Shown one piece after another: positions 25,837 to 36,336 of a stretch of 64,000 nucleotides of DNA. Below the pieces are notes generated by a model. That model was not told where the DNA came from. It searched no databases and was given only the letters and a program-made list of their open reading frames with translations. Origin of the DNA: CADEED01 sp035765415 (GTDB taxonomy: Bacteria; Pseudomonadota; Gammaproteobacteria; Steroidobacterales; Steroidobacteraceae). The DNA lies in NCBI GenBank assembly GCA_035765415.1, contig DASTXR010000056.1, positions 1-64,000 on the forward strand, in the 5' to 3' direction. A program made the position numbers and the translations under genes. Numbering within the stretch: position 1 is the first letter of the stretch; the number at the start of each line of letters is the position of its first letter.

Positions 25837-27264
25837 ATGAGTTCCGAGTACGACGTCATCGTCATTGGCGGCGGCCCGGCGGGTTATCCCGCCGCCATTC
25901 GCGCCGCGCAGAACAAGCTGAAAGTGGCCTGCATCGACGAATGGAAGAACAAGGACGGCACCGCCGTGTTCGGCGGCACCTGCACGAATGCGGGCTGCAT
26001 CCCCTCGAAGGCGCTGCTGGAATCCAGCGAGCTGTATCACAAGACGAAAGAAGAGCTCGGCGTCCACGGCATCAAGGTGGGCGACGTGCAGTTCGACATC
26101 GCGCAGATGCAGAAGCGCAAGACCGGCATCGTGAAGGCCAGCACCACCGGCATTGCCATGCTGCTCAAGAGCGCGGGCGTCACCGCGCTGCAGGGCCACG
26201 GCAAACTGCTGGCGGGTCGCAAGGTGGAATTCACCGCGCACGATGGCAGGAAGGAAACGCTGTCCGCGAAGCACGTGGTGCTGGCGAGCGGATCCGTCCC
26301 CACGGAACTCAAGAGCATGCCGTTCGACGGCAAGAACATCGTCGATTCCTGGGGCGCGCTCGATTTCGACAGCGTGCCGAAGAAACTCGCCGTGGTGGGC
26401 GCCGGTGTCATCGGGCTCGAGCTCGGCAGTGTCTGGCGGCGCCTCGGTTCCGAAGTCGTGGTGCTCGAAGCACTGGACACTTTCCTGGCCATCGCCGACC
26501 AGGGTCTCGCCAAGGAAGCCGCGCGCCACTTCAAGAAGCAGGGGCTCGACATCAAGCTCGGCGCGAAAGTTTCGGGCGCCAAGGCCGGCGCCAACGGCGT
26601 CGAGGTCAGCTACACCGATGCGTCGGGCAGCAAGACGGTCACCGTCGACAAGGTCATCGTGGCGATCGGCCGCAAGCCGTTCAGCCAGAACCTGCTGGGC
26701 GACGGCACCGGTGTGACCGTCGACGAACGCGGTTTCATCAAGGTCGATGACCATTGCAAGACAGGTGTGGAAAACGTCTGGGCCGTGGGCGACTGCGTGC
26801 GCGGCGCCATGCTCGCGCACAAGGCGAAGGACGAAGGCGTCATGGTGGGTGACATGATCGCGGGCCGTTACGGCCACATGAATTACAACACCATTCCCTC
26901 GGTCATCTACACGCACCCGGAGATCGCCTGGGTAGGCCAGACCGAAGAGCAGGTGAAGGCCAGCGGTCGCGCCTGCAAGATCGGCCAGTTCCCGTTCGCG
27001 GCGAGCGGCCGCGCGCGCGCGATGGAAGCCACCGCCGGCTTCGTGAAGCTGATCGCCGCGCAGGATGACGACGAGATCCTGGGCGTGCACATCATCGGCC
27101 CACTGGCCGGTGAGCTCATCGCCGAAGCCGTGCTTGCCATGGAGTACTCGGCCAGCAGCGAAGACCTGCAGCGCACGATCCACGCGCATCCGACGCTGTC
27201 CGAAGCACTGCACGAAGCGGCGCTTGCCGCCGACAAGCGCGCGATCGACAACATCAACAAGTAG
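25837..27264 (+). CDS. lpd: Dihydrolipoyl dehydrogenase (E3)
   Basis: The 475-residue flavoprotein has the N-terminal FAD motif VIGGGPAGYPAAIRAAQ (the usual GxGxxG pattern), the redox disulfide in CTNAGCIPSKALL, an NAD-binding motif VVGAGVIGLELGSV, and the C-terminal interface motif HAHPTLSEALHEAAL with the catalytic His. It reoxidises dihydrolipoamide on E2 with NAD+. It is third in the sucA-sucB-lpd operon, so it mainly serves the 2-oxoglutarate complex, though E3 may be shared with other complexes. Confidence 0.97.
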   Translation: MSSEYDVIVIGGGPAGYPAAIRAAQNKLKVACIDEWKNKDGTAVFGGTCTNAGCIPSKALLESSELYHKTKEELGVHGIKVGDVQFDIAQMQKRKTGIVKASTTGIAMLLKSAGVTALQGHGKLLAGRKVEFTAHDGRKETLSAKHVVLASGSVPTELKSMPFDGKNIVDSWGALDFDSVPKKLAVVGAGVIGLELGSVWRRLGSEVVVLEALDTFLAIADQGLAKEAARHFKKQGLDIKLGAKVSGAKAGANGVEVSYTDASGSKTVTVDKVIVAIGRKPFSQNLLGDGTGVTVDERGFIKVDDHCKTGVENVWAVGDCVRGAMLAHKAKDEGVMVGDMIAGRYGHMNYNTIPSVIYTHPEIAWVGQTEEQVKASGRACKIGQFPFAASGRARAMEATAGFVKLIAAQDDDEILGVHIIGPLAGELIAEAVLAMEYSASSEDLQRTIHAHPTLSEALHEAALAADKRAIDNINK

Positions 27265-27279
27265 TTCGAGTGCGTCGCC

Positions 27280-27300
27280 GGGCGCGCCTAGAGCGCGCCC
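27280..27300. terminator. Bidirectional hairpin between lpd and serine hydrolase
   Basis: GGGCGCGC (27280-27287) pairs with GCGCGCCC (27293-27300) across a CTAGA loop: an 8-bp GC stem between convergent genes, overlapping the stop codon of the minus-strand gene. No T-run follows on either strand, so it may be a Rho-assisted or weak terminator. Confidence 0.5.
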
Positions 27301-28424
27301 GACTCGCGCACGCACGGCAGCGTCGCGAACACGTGGTTCTCGAGCAGCCGCACCGTCTCGTCGTGCATGCCGCGCTGGTTGTAGCGCGTTCGCGTCACGA
27401 CCACGGCGATGTTCTTGAGCGGCACGCTGACGACCGCGTTGCCGCCATTACCCGCCATGTACCAGCCGTTGATCGGCCCGCAGGGTGATGCGTAATTCCG
27501 CTGCCACGTGAGCATGCCGTAGCCCTGCTCGTCGTTGACGATGTTGCTCAGGGTCTGCATGCGCCGTACCCAGGCCGCCGGCACGATCTGGTGACCTAAC
27601 CACTGGCCGTCGTCCTTCAGGAGCACACCGAGCTTGAGGAGGTCCCGGCTGCGCAGCCGCAGGCCGCCCCCGGACTGATATTCGCCGCCCGGTGAACGCA
27701 CCCACTGCCGTTCGCGGATGCCGAGCGGCAGGAACAGTTTCTGGTCGAAATAGCGGTCGAGCGGCTGGCCCGTGGCGCGCTGCACGATCTGTCCGAGCAG
27801 CAATGTGCCGCCCGTGCAATAGGAGAAGGGACCGCGGCCGCTCGCCGTGCGCGAGTAGTCAGGCTTGACCGGCAGGTCCGCCACCCAGCGCGCCCAGTGG
27901 GTGAGCGGGTACATGTTCTCTTCGTTGCCGACATTGCGCTCGTCGAAGTCGTTGCAGTCGAGCGCCGAGGACATCGTGAGCAGGTCCATGAGGGTGATGC
28001 CGCGCTTGAGCTCGCCGTCGTTCCTGAAAGGCGCGAGCTGCGGGACGAGCTCGAAGGCCGGCTGATCGCCGGAGCGCAGCGTTCCATCGGAGATCGCCTG
28101 GCCCACGACGAACGCGGTGAGCGTCTTGGTGACCGAGCGCGTGTCGTTGAGCACGTGGATGCCGCCGGATCCGAAGTAGCGCTCGAATACGAGCTTGCCG
28201 TTCCGGTAGACCAGCACGCTCGTGGTGTCGGGAAACTTCTCGGCGATCACGTTTGCGGTCAATGCCGCGAGCGGGCCGCGGTGCAGGGAAACTTCGCCCG
28301 GCTCGGCGACTTCGAAGCCATCGCGCATCGTGGCGGGCGCGGCGAGGCCGTGGCTCGTGCACAGGCACAGGCACAGCAATGCGAGGGGAGCGAGAGCGGG
28401 CAGCGACCGGTGGAACCGCGACAT
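27288..28424 (-). CDS. Exported serine hydrolase (class C beta-lactamase fold)
   Basis: The 378-residue protein has a signal peptide (SLPALAPLALLCLCLCTSHG, about 7-27). The beta-lactamase/DD-peptidase-like motif SVTK (Ser about 97, Lys about 100) lies in NDTRSVTKTLTAFVVG, with GPFSYCTGGTLLLGQI as the YxN-like region. A WYMAGNGGNAVVSVP stretch near the C-terminus matches the HxG/K[ST]G position. Such proteins act as esterases, peptidases or cell-wall enzymes; the tyrosine motif here is YCT rather than YSN, so classical beta-lactamase activity is doubtful. It is convergent with lpd and downstream of the TonB fusion gene (34-bp gap). Confidence 0.85.
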   Translation of the reverse strand: MSRFHRSLPALAPLALLCLCLCTSHGLAAPATMRDGFEVAEPGEVSLHRGPLAALTANVIAEKFPDTTSVLVYRNGKLVFERYFGSGGIHVLNDTRSVTKTLTAFVVGQAISDGTLRSGDQPAFELVPQLAPFRNDGELKRGITLMDLLTMSSALDCNDFDERNVGNEENMYPLTHWARWVADLPVKPDYSRTASGRGPFSYCTGGTLLLGQIVQRATGQPLDRYFDQKLFLPLGIRERQWVRSPGGEYQSGGGLRLRSRDLLKLGVLLKDDGQWLGHQIVPAAWVRRMQTLSNIVNDEQGYGMLTWQRNYASPCGPINGWYMAGNGGNAVVSVPLKNIAVVVTRTRYNQRGMHDETVRLLENHVFATLPCVRESGAL

Positions 28425-28458
28425 CGCTGGTTAGGCGCGAATCACGGGCAGGGGTTCC

Positions 28459-30354
28459 TCAACCCTCGTCGAATACCAGCCGCGCTTTTGCCTGCGAGGA
28501 GACGGCCACGCCATTTTCCTTGCGCGGCTCGTAGATCCATTTGCGCACGGCCGTGGTGGCGGCATCGTCGAAAACACCAGGCGGCGTCGACTCGAGCACG
28601 GCGACATTGCTGACGCGCCCGTTTTCGCCGATCTCGAATTTCACGACGACGAATCCCCTGGTCTTGCGCGGCACATCGGTGGTCACCACCGGGGTAACAC
28701 GCTTGAGGATCCTGGCCGGGATCACGTCGACCGGTGCGGGCGCAGCCGGAGCGGGTGCAGCCGCTACGGGCGGGATCGCCACTGCGGAGCCCGATGTGCC
28801 CGAACTACCCGGAGTGGGCGCGGCCGGCGTATTGCCGGCTGTGGAGTCGCTGGCTTCGAGCGTGCGGCCACTGAACGTCTCGGTGCGGGCGGCGGGCGGT
28901 GTACTCGTGGTCGCCGGGGGCGTGCTGGCTGGCGGCGGATTGATGGGCGCATCGAGCGGAGCGGTCTTCGCCTGCAGCGGTTCGCCGATCGGTGTGCCAA
29001 AGCTGCGCGGCTTCGGTGACGGTGTTCCCGGGCGTTGCGCGGCATTGCGCTCCTGCGCACGCGTAGTGGCGCGTTCCGCATTGCGCGCAGGCGCACGTTC
29101 CGCGGCGCGCGGCCTGGCCGCCGCGGGGCGGCTGGCCGGCGGTGGTGCGGAGGCGGTTTGCGCGGGGGCCTGGCCGGCCAGCTTCTGCAGCGCTTCCGCG
29201 CGATCGATGGAATTCTTCAGGAAGTCGAGACGCGGATGTTGCGGAGACAACGAGGCCAGCCGCGCGTAATCCGCGCGCGCCTTCGCGAGGTCGTTGTTCA
29301 TGATCGCTTCTTCGATGTCGACCTCGATGAGCATCAGGCTGTCGGTGACCTTCTGCTGTTCGGCCATGCGCGAGACTTCCTCGGCGATGGCCTGCTCGCG
29401 CGCGCGAGCTTCGGGGTCATAGAACTTCTCGATCAGGAACACCGCGAGGGCGGCGACTGCCACGGCGATTCCGCCGGCCACGAGCAGGCGCTGCCTCTTG
29501 TGGCGCGATGTTTCATCGACGATCTTCCGGTGCACGCCGAGGCGTGCCTGCTCGGCGACCTGCGCGAAGTCGTCCTCGGGGGGAGGTTCGGGAGTCCAGT
29601 CCTGGAGCAGATCACGCGGCGCCGGTACGGCGGCCGGCTGCGGCATGGGCATTGGCGGAATCGGCCGCATCGGCGGCGCCGAAGCGCGCATCTGCGCCGT
29701 GGCCGTCGGCTGCCGCATGGCCGGTGGCGGCGCGCGTGGCGGAGGCGGAGCTCGCAGCGGCGGCTCGGGAACCGGTTGTGCGACCCGCGCGGCGGCGGTG
29801 CGCGCGCCGCCGGCCGACGCGGCGATGGAAGGCACGTGTGCCGGAGCCTGAGGCGGCGCGGGTGCGGGCGTTGCGCGCAGGCCGGCCAGCGGCGCGGGCG
29901 GGCGCGGCGGAATGGGTGAACGCGGCGTCGTGCCGCTCGCCGGAATGCCGCGCTCGTCGAGGACGACGCGCTCGATGGTGCCGTCGGTTTCGTCGTTGGG
30001 TCCGCCGGTCACCTGCGCGATGGCGAGCCACAACTCTTCGAGGTCGATTGGATAGTTGATGGTCCGCTGCACCTTGAACGGCGCGAGCCTCGGGCCGAGC
30101 AACTGCAGGCGTTCGGGAGCGGCGGCGAAAATTCGCTTGAGCGGAACGGCCGTGCGGGTAGTTCGGCCGAGCAGGTCGAGGCCCGAGCCATCGACCGCGC
30201 GTTCGCAGGCGATGAGCACGTCATAGGTGTTCTGGCGCAGCAGCAGCAGCGCATCACCTTTACTGGTGACGCAGTCGAGCTCGAGCACTCCGCGTATGGC
30301 ACGCGCAATGGTCTCGAGACCCTCTGAGTCATGATCGACCAGCAGGACGCGCAT
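28459..30354 (-). CDS. Pseudo-receiver / TonB C-terminal domain fusion
   Basis: The 631-residue protein has an unusual order. Residues 1-110 resemble a CheY-like receiver (MRVLLVDHDSEG, then YDVLIACERAVDGSGLDLL), but the phospho-acceptor position holds Cys instead of Asp. A long Pro/Ala-rich linker follows (about 140-260). One membrane helix (about 288-308, LLVAGGIAVAVAALAVFLIE) leads to a short helical segment, another Pro/Ala linker, and a TonB C-terminal domain (about 540-631, ILKRVTPVVTTDVPRKTRG, FEIGENGRVSNVAVLES, VRKWIYEPRKENG). The topology places the receiver-like part in the cytoplasm and the TonB domain in the periplasm. It may couple a cytoplasmic state to outer-membrane transport. 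Confidence 0.85.
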   Translation of the reverse strand: MRVLLVDHDSEGLETIARAIRGVLELDCVTSKGDALLLLRQNTYDVLIACERAVDGSGLDLLGRTTRTAVPLKRIFAAAPERLQLLGPRLAPFKVQRTINYPIDLEELWLAIAQVTGGPNDETDGTIERVVLDERGIPASGTTPRSPIPPRPPAPLAGLRATPAPAPPQAPAHVPSIAASAGGARTAAARVAQPVPEPPLRAPPPPRAPPPAMRQPTATAQMRASAPPMRPIPPMPMPQPAAVPAPRDLLQDWTPEPPPEDDFAQVAEQARLGVHRKIVDETSRHKRQRLLVAGGIAVAVAALAVFLIEKFYDPEARAREQAIAEEVSRMAEQQKVTDSLMLIEVDIEEAIMNNDLAKARADYARLASLSPQHPRLDFLKNSIDRAEALQKLAGQAPAQTASAPPPASRPAAARPRAAERAPARNAERATTRAQERNAAQRPGTPSPKPRSFGTPIGEPLQAKTAPLDAPINPPPASTPPATTSTPPAARTETFSGRTLEASDSTAGNTPAAPTPGSSGTSGSAVAIPPVAAAPAPAAPAPVDVIPARILKRVTPVVTTDVPRKTRGFVVVKFEIGENGRVSNVAVLESTPPGVFDDAATTAVRKWIYEPRKENGVAVSSQAKARLVFDEG

Positions 30355-30475
30355 GAGCGTTCTGAAACCCCGGATAAAACCAAAAAATCGTTATGAGTAA
30401 ACGCGATTGGACGATGTTCGGCGTCGCAGCACGTCACGTTTCGAGGCCCCGCCGGGGCCGTTTTCCGAGCTTAAG

Positions 30476-32437
30476 TTAACCCGAACGACGGACCGTGAGC
30501 ACACTCGTGACCTTCCTGATTCGCTGCAACAGGCGAGTCAGGTGCTGCGCGTCGGCAACGCCCAGACGCACGTCGATGGTAGCTGTCGACTGCGTCCTGT
30601 CGGTAGTGGTGTGCATCATCTCTATGCTGATTTTTTCGCTGGCCAGCAGGTCGCCGACATCCCTGACCAGTCCCTGTCGGTCTATGGCGACAATTGTGAG
30701 CGTCACCGGCTGACTAGTCGCCGCGTCGGCCCAGGCAGCGGCTATCAACCTGTCCGGACGGCTTGCACTCATGCGCGTCAAACCCGGGCAGTCTGCACGA
30801 TGAATGGTCACGCCCCGGCCCACGGTCGCATACCCGGCAATGGGCTCGGGCTTCATCGGCGCGCAACAGCGCGCAAAACTCGTCGGCAGGTCTTCGACAT
30901 CCCCCAGGACGACGGGCGAGCGGCCTGGCTTGCGGGATGAACGAAGGCGCCGCGGTGGCGCGGGGGCGGGCGCCGATGCGGGCGCGGCCACGGGCAGCGC
31001 GCCGGCGTCCTCGTCTAACTTCCGGAACCACGCTCGAACCTTGGAACGGCTGCGTGCAGACACCAGGAAGCCGGCGGTCTCGGACAACCAGTCGCGACTC
31101 GGCTGCGGGTGCTTGTGAGTGATGATTTCGACGATCTCGCCGTTCACGAGCGCGCGGGTCAGGGGAACGATGCGCCCGTTCACGCGCGCGCCGCGGCAAC
31201 GATGGCCCAGGTCGGTATGCACGTGGTACGCGAAGTCGAGCGGCGTGGCGCCCGGAGGCAGGTCGACCACCTCGCCCTTGGGCGTTAGCGCGTACACGCG
31301 ATCCTCGAACAGTCCGGCGCGCACCTCGTCGAGGAAATCCCGATCGCCCTCACCACCGGAACGTTCGGTGTCCAGCAGTTTGCGGACCCATTCGATCTTG
31401 CGGTCGTACGACACGTCGAGCGCGCGACTCTCCTTGTAACGCCAGTGCGCGGCGAGCCCGAGCTCGGCCTGGTCGTGCATCTCGCGCGTGCGGATCTGCA
31501 CCTCCACGGCCTTGCCTTCGGGTCCGAACACCGCGGTGTGGATGGAGCGGTAGAGATTGTCCTTGGGCGTGGCGATGTAGTCGTCGAACTCGCCCGGGAT
31601 GTAGGTGAAGTGCCCATGAACCAGGCCGAGCACCGCGTAACAGTCCTCGATGCGCGCGGTCACGATGCGCACCGCGCGCAGGTCGAACACCTGTTCGAAC
31701 GAGAGCTGCTTGCGCACCATCTTCCGGTGGATGCTGTAGATGTGTTTGGGGCGGCCGTAGACCTCGCCGGCAATGCCGGCCGCCCGCATCATCGTCTCGA
31801 GCGTGCGGCACAACTCGGTGATATAGCGCTCGCGGTCGGCGCGTTTCTCGGCCAGGGCGTCGGCGATCCGGCGGTAGTCATCGGGCTTCAGGAAACGGAA
31901 CGCCAGGTCTTCCAGTTCCCACTTGAGCTGCCAGAGCCCGAGGCGGTTGGCGAGCGGCGCGAACACTTCGCGCGTTTCGAGCGCCAGGCGTTCGCGCGTG
32001 GTGGCATGGCCGTCCTTCGAGGCGTTGAGATCGACGAGCTGCCGCGCGAGGCGCGCCAGCACCAGCCGCGGATCGCTGACCACCGACAGCAGCATCTTGC
32101 GCAGCGCCTCGGCCTGCGCAGGCTCGAGGTGATGTGCGGCCGCCGCCACGGGTGTCAGGCGGATGTCACCGAAATGTGTGAGCTCGCGCGCCAGCTTGCT
32201 AACGCCCGGCCCGAAATGCAGCTCGATGTCGCGAGCTTCGGCGGGCGCGTGCGCAAATCCCGCCTGCGCCATCAGCGCCGCCGCGAGCAGCACGTCTTCG
32301 GTCAGCGCCGCGACGATGACGGCGGCTTCCACGGCCCGCTCGATGGCGAGGCGAGGCACTCCCCAGCCGTCGAGCCTGGAAGCATGCGCGTCGATGGAAT
32401 GCCGCAGTTCCGCGGAACAGGTGTGAAGGTTGTGCAC
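30476..32437 (-). CDS. relA: RelA-type (p)ppGpp synthetase
   Basis: This is a 653-residue RelA/SpoT homologue. The N-terminal region aligns with the hydrolase domain but lacks the HD metal-binding motif (it reads LTEDVLLAAALMAQAG), so hydrolysis is unlikely. The synthetase domain is intact (GRPKHIYSIHRKM, DLRAVRIVT, DYIATPKDNLYRSIHT, VEVQIRTREMHDQAELG), followed by TGS (VYALTPKGEVVDLP, ATPLDFAYHVHTDLGH), a Zn-finger/helical part (FARCCAPMKPEPIAGY) and an ACT domain. It makes (p)ppGpp on stalled ribosomes. GTG 32437 is preferred because a TATCAT -10 element sits at 32489-32484; a TTG at 32506 lies upstream of that. Confidence 0.92.
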   Translation of the reverse strand: MHNLHTCSAELRHSIDAHASRLDGWGVPRLAIERAVEAAVIVAALTEDVLLAAALMAQAGFAHAPAEARDIELHFGPGVSKLARELTHFGDIRLTPVAAAAHHLEPAQAEALRKMLLSVVSDPRLVLARLARQLVDLNASKDGHATTRERLALETREVFAPLANRLGLWQLKWELEDLAFRFLKPDDYRRIADALAEKRADRERYITELCRTLETMMRAAGIAGEVYGRPKHIYSIHRKMVRKQLSFEQVFDLRAVRIVTARIEDCYAVLGLVHGHFTYIPGEFDDYIATPKDNLYRSIHTAVFGPEGKAVEVQIRTREMHDQAELGLAAHWRYKESRALDVSYDRKIEWVRKLLDTERSGGEGDRDFLDEVRAGLFEDRVYALTPKGEVVDLPPGATPLDFAYHVHTDLGHRCRGARVNGRIVPLTRALVNGEIVEIITHKHPQPSRDWLSETAGFLVSARSRSKVRAWFRKLDEDAGALPVAAPASAPAPAPPRRLRSSRKPGRSPVVLGDVEDLPTSFARCCAPMKPEPIAGYATVGRGVTIHRADCPGLTRMSASRPDRLIAAAWADAATSQPVTLTIVAIDRQGLVRDVGDLLASEKISIEMMHTTTDRTQSTATIDVRLGVADAQHLTRLLQRIRKVTSVLTVRRSG

Positions 32438-32611
32438 GGGATTGGAAGGTAACCGGCGCGTGAGGCGCGGCGGAATTGCGGCTATGATACGCGCAGTTTT
32501 TCTCAAGCAGCACAGGGTCTTAACCGACTGATGGCGCGATACCCGATGAGATCATCCTGGCGCGCATACCAGCCCGGCACGCAAGAGCCGGCCGGACCTG
32601 CGGTCGCGCGG

Positions 32612-33121
32612 ATGTTACCGGGCAAATCCGCGCGCATCCTGGGGCTCGATCCCGGCTCGCTGCGCACGGGTTACGGCGTCATCGATTGCGCGGCCGGCAC
32701 TCTCACCATCGTCGCGCAGGGTTGCATCGCCACCGCCGGCGGCCCGCTCACCGATCGGCTGCGCATCATCCACGCGAAAGTCACCGAGCTCATCCGCGAG
32801 CACAACCCGCAGGAAGTCGCCGTCGAACGCGTGTTCCTGTCCAAGAATGCCGACAGCGCGCTCAAGCTCGGCCAGGCGCGCGGCGCCGCGCTCGCGGCCG
32901 TGCCCGCCGCGCTCGGCGTGCACGAATACGCGGCGCGCGCCATCAAGCTGGCGGTGGTCGGTGTGGGTGGCGCGGAGAAGGCGCAGGTCGCGCACATGGT
33001 CAAACAACTGCTGCGGCTCGAAATCAGGCTCGGCGCCGATGCCGCCGATGCGCTCGCCATCGCGATCTGCCATGCGAACACCCGAAGACTCGAGCCTCTG
33101 TTCGATGGACTCGGCGCGTGA
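32612..33121 (+). CDS. ruvC: Crossover junction endodeoxyribonuclease RuvC
   Basis: From ATG 32612 the product is 169 residues, matching typical RuvC. It has ILGLDPGSLRTGYGVID (first catalytic Asp), VAVERVFLSKNADSALKLGQARG, and a C-terminal LGADAADALAIAICH with the acidic cluster. These residues cut Holliday junctions symmetrically with RuvAB. A longer frame from ATG 32531 would add 27 residues not seen in the family. The stop overlaps the ruvA GTG, starting a tightly packed operon. Confidence 0.95.
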   Translation: MLPGKSARILGLDPGSLRTGYGVIDCAAGTLTIVAQGCIATAGGPLTDRLRIIHAKVTELIREHNPQEVAVERVFLSKNADSALKLGQARGAALAAVPAALGVHEYAARAIKLAVVGVGGAEKAQVAHMVKQLLRLEIRLGADAADALAIAICHANTRRLEPLFDGLGA

Positions 33122-33713
33122 TCGGGTTCGTGCGCGGCAAGCTGGTCATCAAGGCGCCGCCGCATCTCACGGTGGACGTGGGCGGCGTGGGTTATGACAT
33201 CGAAGCGCCGATGTCCACGTTCTACACGCTCCCCGCCACGGGCAGCGACGTGCGCCTGCTCACGCATCTCGTGGTGCGCGAAGACGCGCATATCCTTTAC
33301 GGCTTCGCCACGCAGGAAGAGCGCGCGCTGTTTCGCAATCTGCTGAAAGTGTCGGGCGTCGGGCCGAAGATCGCGCTGGCGATCCTGTCGGGCGTCAGCG
33401 TCGAAGGATTCGCGTCCTGCGTGAAGCTCCAGGACGCCGCTGCGCTCACGCGGATTCCCGGCGTCGGCCGCAAGACCGCCGACCGGTTGTTAGTCGAGAT
33501 GCGCGACCGGCTGGACGCGCTCAGCGAGGCCGCGGCCGCCGGTGCGCCGGTGATGACCGGCGAGAACAAGGTCGAAGGCGAAGCGTGGAGCGCGCTCGTG
33601 GCCCTGGGGTATAAACCCGCCGAGGTCACGCAGATGCTCAAGCCGTTCACGGGCGTCGCCAGCTCCACCGAAGACCTGATCCGTCGCGCGCTGCAGGGCA
33701 CGGTGCGTCCGCA

Positions 33714-33717
<4 letters not shown>
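33118..33717 (+). CDS. ruvA: Holliday junction branch migration protein RuvA
   Basis: The 199-residue protein starts at GTG 33118 overlapping the ruvC stop. It has the OB-fold (MIGFVRGKL, VGGVGYDIEAP), two helix-hairpin-helix motifs (VSGVGPKIALAILSG and IPGVGRKTADRLL) and the C-terminal RuvB-contact domain (AWSALVALGYKPAEVTQML). It binds Holliday junctions as a tetramer and loads RuvB. The next gene, ruvB, overlaps by 4 bp. Confidence 0.97.
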
Positions 33718-34768
<1,051 letters not shown>

Positions 34769-34772
<4 letters not shown>

Positions 34773-35182
34773 GTGAAGGAATGATGGAATTCTCCTGGCG
34801 CGCGCGCGTCTATTGGGAAGATACCGACGGCGGTGGAGTGGTCTATTACGCCAACTACCTCAAGTTCATGGAGCGCGCCCGCACCGAGTGGCTGCGGTCC
34901 ATGGGCCATTCGCAGAGCGAGCTCGCGGCCAGTTACGGCTATGTCTTCGCCGTGGTCGACGTGAAGGTGAACTACCGCAAGCCCGCGCGGCTCGATGACG
35001 AGCTGCGCATCACCTGCGTGCCCGTGCCCGAAGGCAAGGCATCCATCCGGTTCACACAGAAAATCTGGTGCGGCGATGTGCTGCTCACCGAGGGCGACAT
35101 CCGGGTCGCCTGTGTCGATGCGAAATCCTTTCGTCCCCGGCCGCTGCCGGAATTCATCACCCTGAACGTACCCGTAGGTTAA
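34769..35182 (+). CDS. ybgC: Tol-Pal-associated acyl-CoA thioesterase YbgC
   Basis: The 137-residue hotdog-fold protein has the 4-hydroxybenzoyl-CoA thioesterase motif VYWEDTDGGGVVYYANYLKFMERAR, whose Asp is catalytic, and RPRPLPEFI near the end. YbgC hydrolyses acyl-CoA and associates with phospholipid synthesis enzymes at the membrane. GTG 34769 overlaps ruvB; ATGs at 34781 and 34784 follow AAGGA closely and are alternatives. It heads the tolQRAB-pal-cpoB cluster. Confidence 0.93.
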
Positions 35183-35184
35183 AG

Positions 35185-35865
35185 ATGGACAACGAACTCT
35201 CGATAGTGCGGCTGGTACTGCAGGCGAGCCCCATCGTGCAGGGTGTCATGGCGCTGCTGCTGCTGGCGTCGCTGTTCTCCTGGACCATCATCTTCCGCAA
35301 ACGCGCCTTGCTGTCGCGCGCCCACGATGAAGCCGAGAACTTCGAGAACAGCTTCTGGAAGGGCGGCGATCTCACCGCGCTCTACCGGCAGATCGAGAGC
35401 CGCGGCGGCGCCACTGGCATGTCGAGCATCTTCGAATTCGGCTTTCGCGAATTCGCGCGCCTGAAGCAGGGCGGCATTCCGCCGGAACAGTTGTTAGAGG
35501 GCGCGCGCCGCGCGATGCGCGTGGGCCAGCTCAAGGAGCTGGAGCGGCTCGAGGAGAGCCTCGCGAGCCTCGCCACCATCGGTTCCACCAGCCCTTACGT
35601 GGGTTTGTTCGGCACGGTGTGGGGCATCCTCAACTCCTTCGTGGCGCTGGGCGGCGTGCAGCAGGCCACGCTGCAGATGGTCGCCCCGGGCATCGCCGAG
35701 GCGCTCATCGCCACCGCCATTGGTTTGTTTGCCGCCATTCCCGCGGTCATCGCCTACAACCGCTATGCCGACCAGGTGAGCCGGCTCGAGTTGCGCTATG
35801 ACGCCTTCATGGAAGAGTTCTCCACCATCCTTCAACGTTACGCCGGCGCCGGCCGCGCGGCCTGA
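35185..35865 (+). CDS. tolQ: Tol-Pal system proton channel TolQ
   Basis: The 226-residue inner-membrane protein belongs to the MotA/TolQ/ExbB family. It has an N-terminal membrane helix (GVMALLLLASLFSWTIIF), a cytoplasmic loop, and two further helices with the conserved VGLFGTVWGILNSF and APGIAEALIATAIGLFAAIPAV segments lining the proton path. With TolR it powers TolA during outer-membrane constriction at division. It begins 3 nt after ybgC. Confidence 0.96.
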   Translation: MDNELSIVRLVLQASPIVQGVMALLLLASLFSWTIIFRKRALLSRAHDEAENFENSFWKGGDLTALYRQIESRGGATGMSSIFEFGFREFARLKQGGIPPEQLLEGARRAMRVGQLKELERLEESLASLATIGSTSPYVGLFGTVWGILNSFVALGGVQQATLQMVAPGIAEALIATAIGLFAAIPAVIAYNRYADQVSRLELRYDAFMEEFSTILQRYAGAGRAA

Positions 35866-35879
35866 CCGGGAGAGCATTC

Positions 35880-36332
35880 ATGGCCGCCGCACAACCCCGC
35901 CGTCGCCGCCGCCTCATGGGCGAGATCAACGTGGTGCCCTACATCGACGTGATGCTGGTGCTGCTCATCATCTTCATGATCACCGCGCCGCTGCTCGCCG
36001 AAGGCGTCAAGGTCGAACTTCCCAAGGCCGGCGCACGGCCGATTCCCCCGGAGCTGCTCAAGGACTCCAAGCCCATCGTGCTCACGATCGATGAGGCCGG
36101 AAGGCTGTTCCTCAATTACGGCGCGAAGCAGGATGCACCTCTCGACCCCGCGGCGGTCGAAGCGGCTGCCGCGGCGATCCTTCGCCGTGCTCCCGAAACC
36201 GCCGTGCTGGTGCGCGGCGACTACCGCGTGGCCTATGGCGAAGTAGTCGGGGCAATGACCATCCTGCAGCGCGCCGGCGCCAGCAAGGTCGGCTTCATCA
36301 CCCAGCCGCCGGAACAGAAGCGAGCCCGCTGA
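35880..36332 (+). CDS. tolR: Tol-Pal system protein TolR
   Basis: The 150-residue protein has a basic N-terminus (PRRRRRLMGEIN), one membrane helix with the conserved proton-carrying Asp (VVPYIDVMLVLLIIFMITAP) and a periplasmic ExbD/TolR domain. It joins TolQ to convert proton flow into movement of TolA. GGGAGAG precedes the ATG, 14 bp after tolQ. Confidence 0.95.
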   Translation: MAAAQPRRRRRLMGEINVVPYIDVMLVLLIIFMITAPLLAEGVKVELPKAGARPIPPELLKDSKPIVLTIDEAGRLFLNYGAKQDAPLDPAAVEAAAAAILRRAPETAVLVRGDYRVAYGEVVGAMTILQRAGASKVGFITQPPEQKRAR

Positions 36333-36336
36333 ACGA

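Noticed and set aside
27288..28424. Calling the serine hydrolase a beta-lactamase resistance gene
   Set aside because: The SxxK motif is present but the YxN position reads YCT and the context is housekeeping, so only the fold is claimed.
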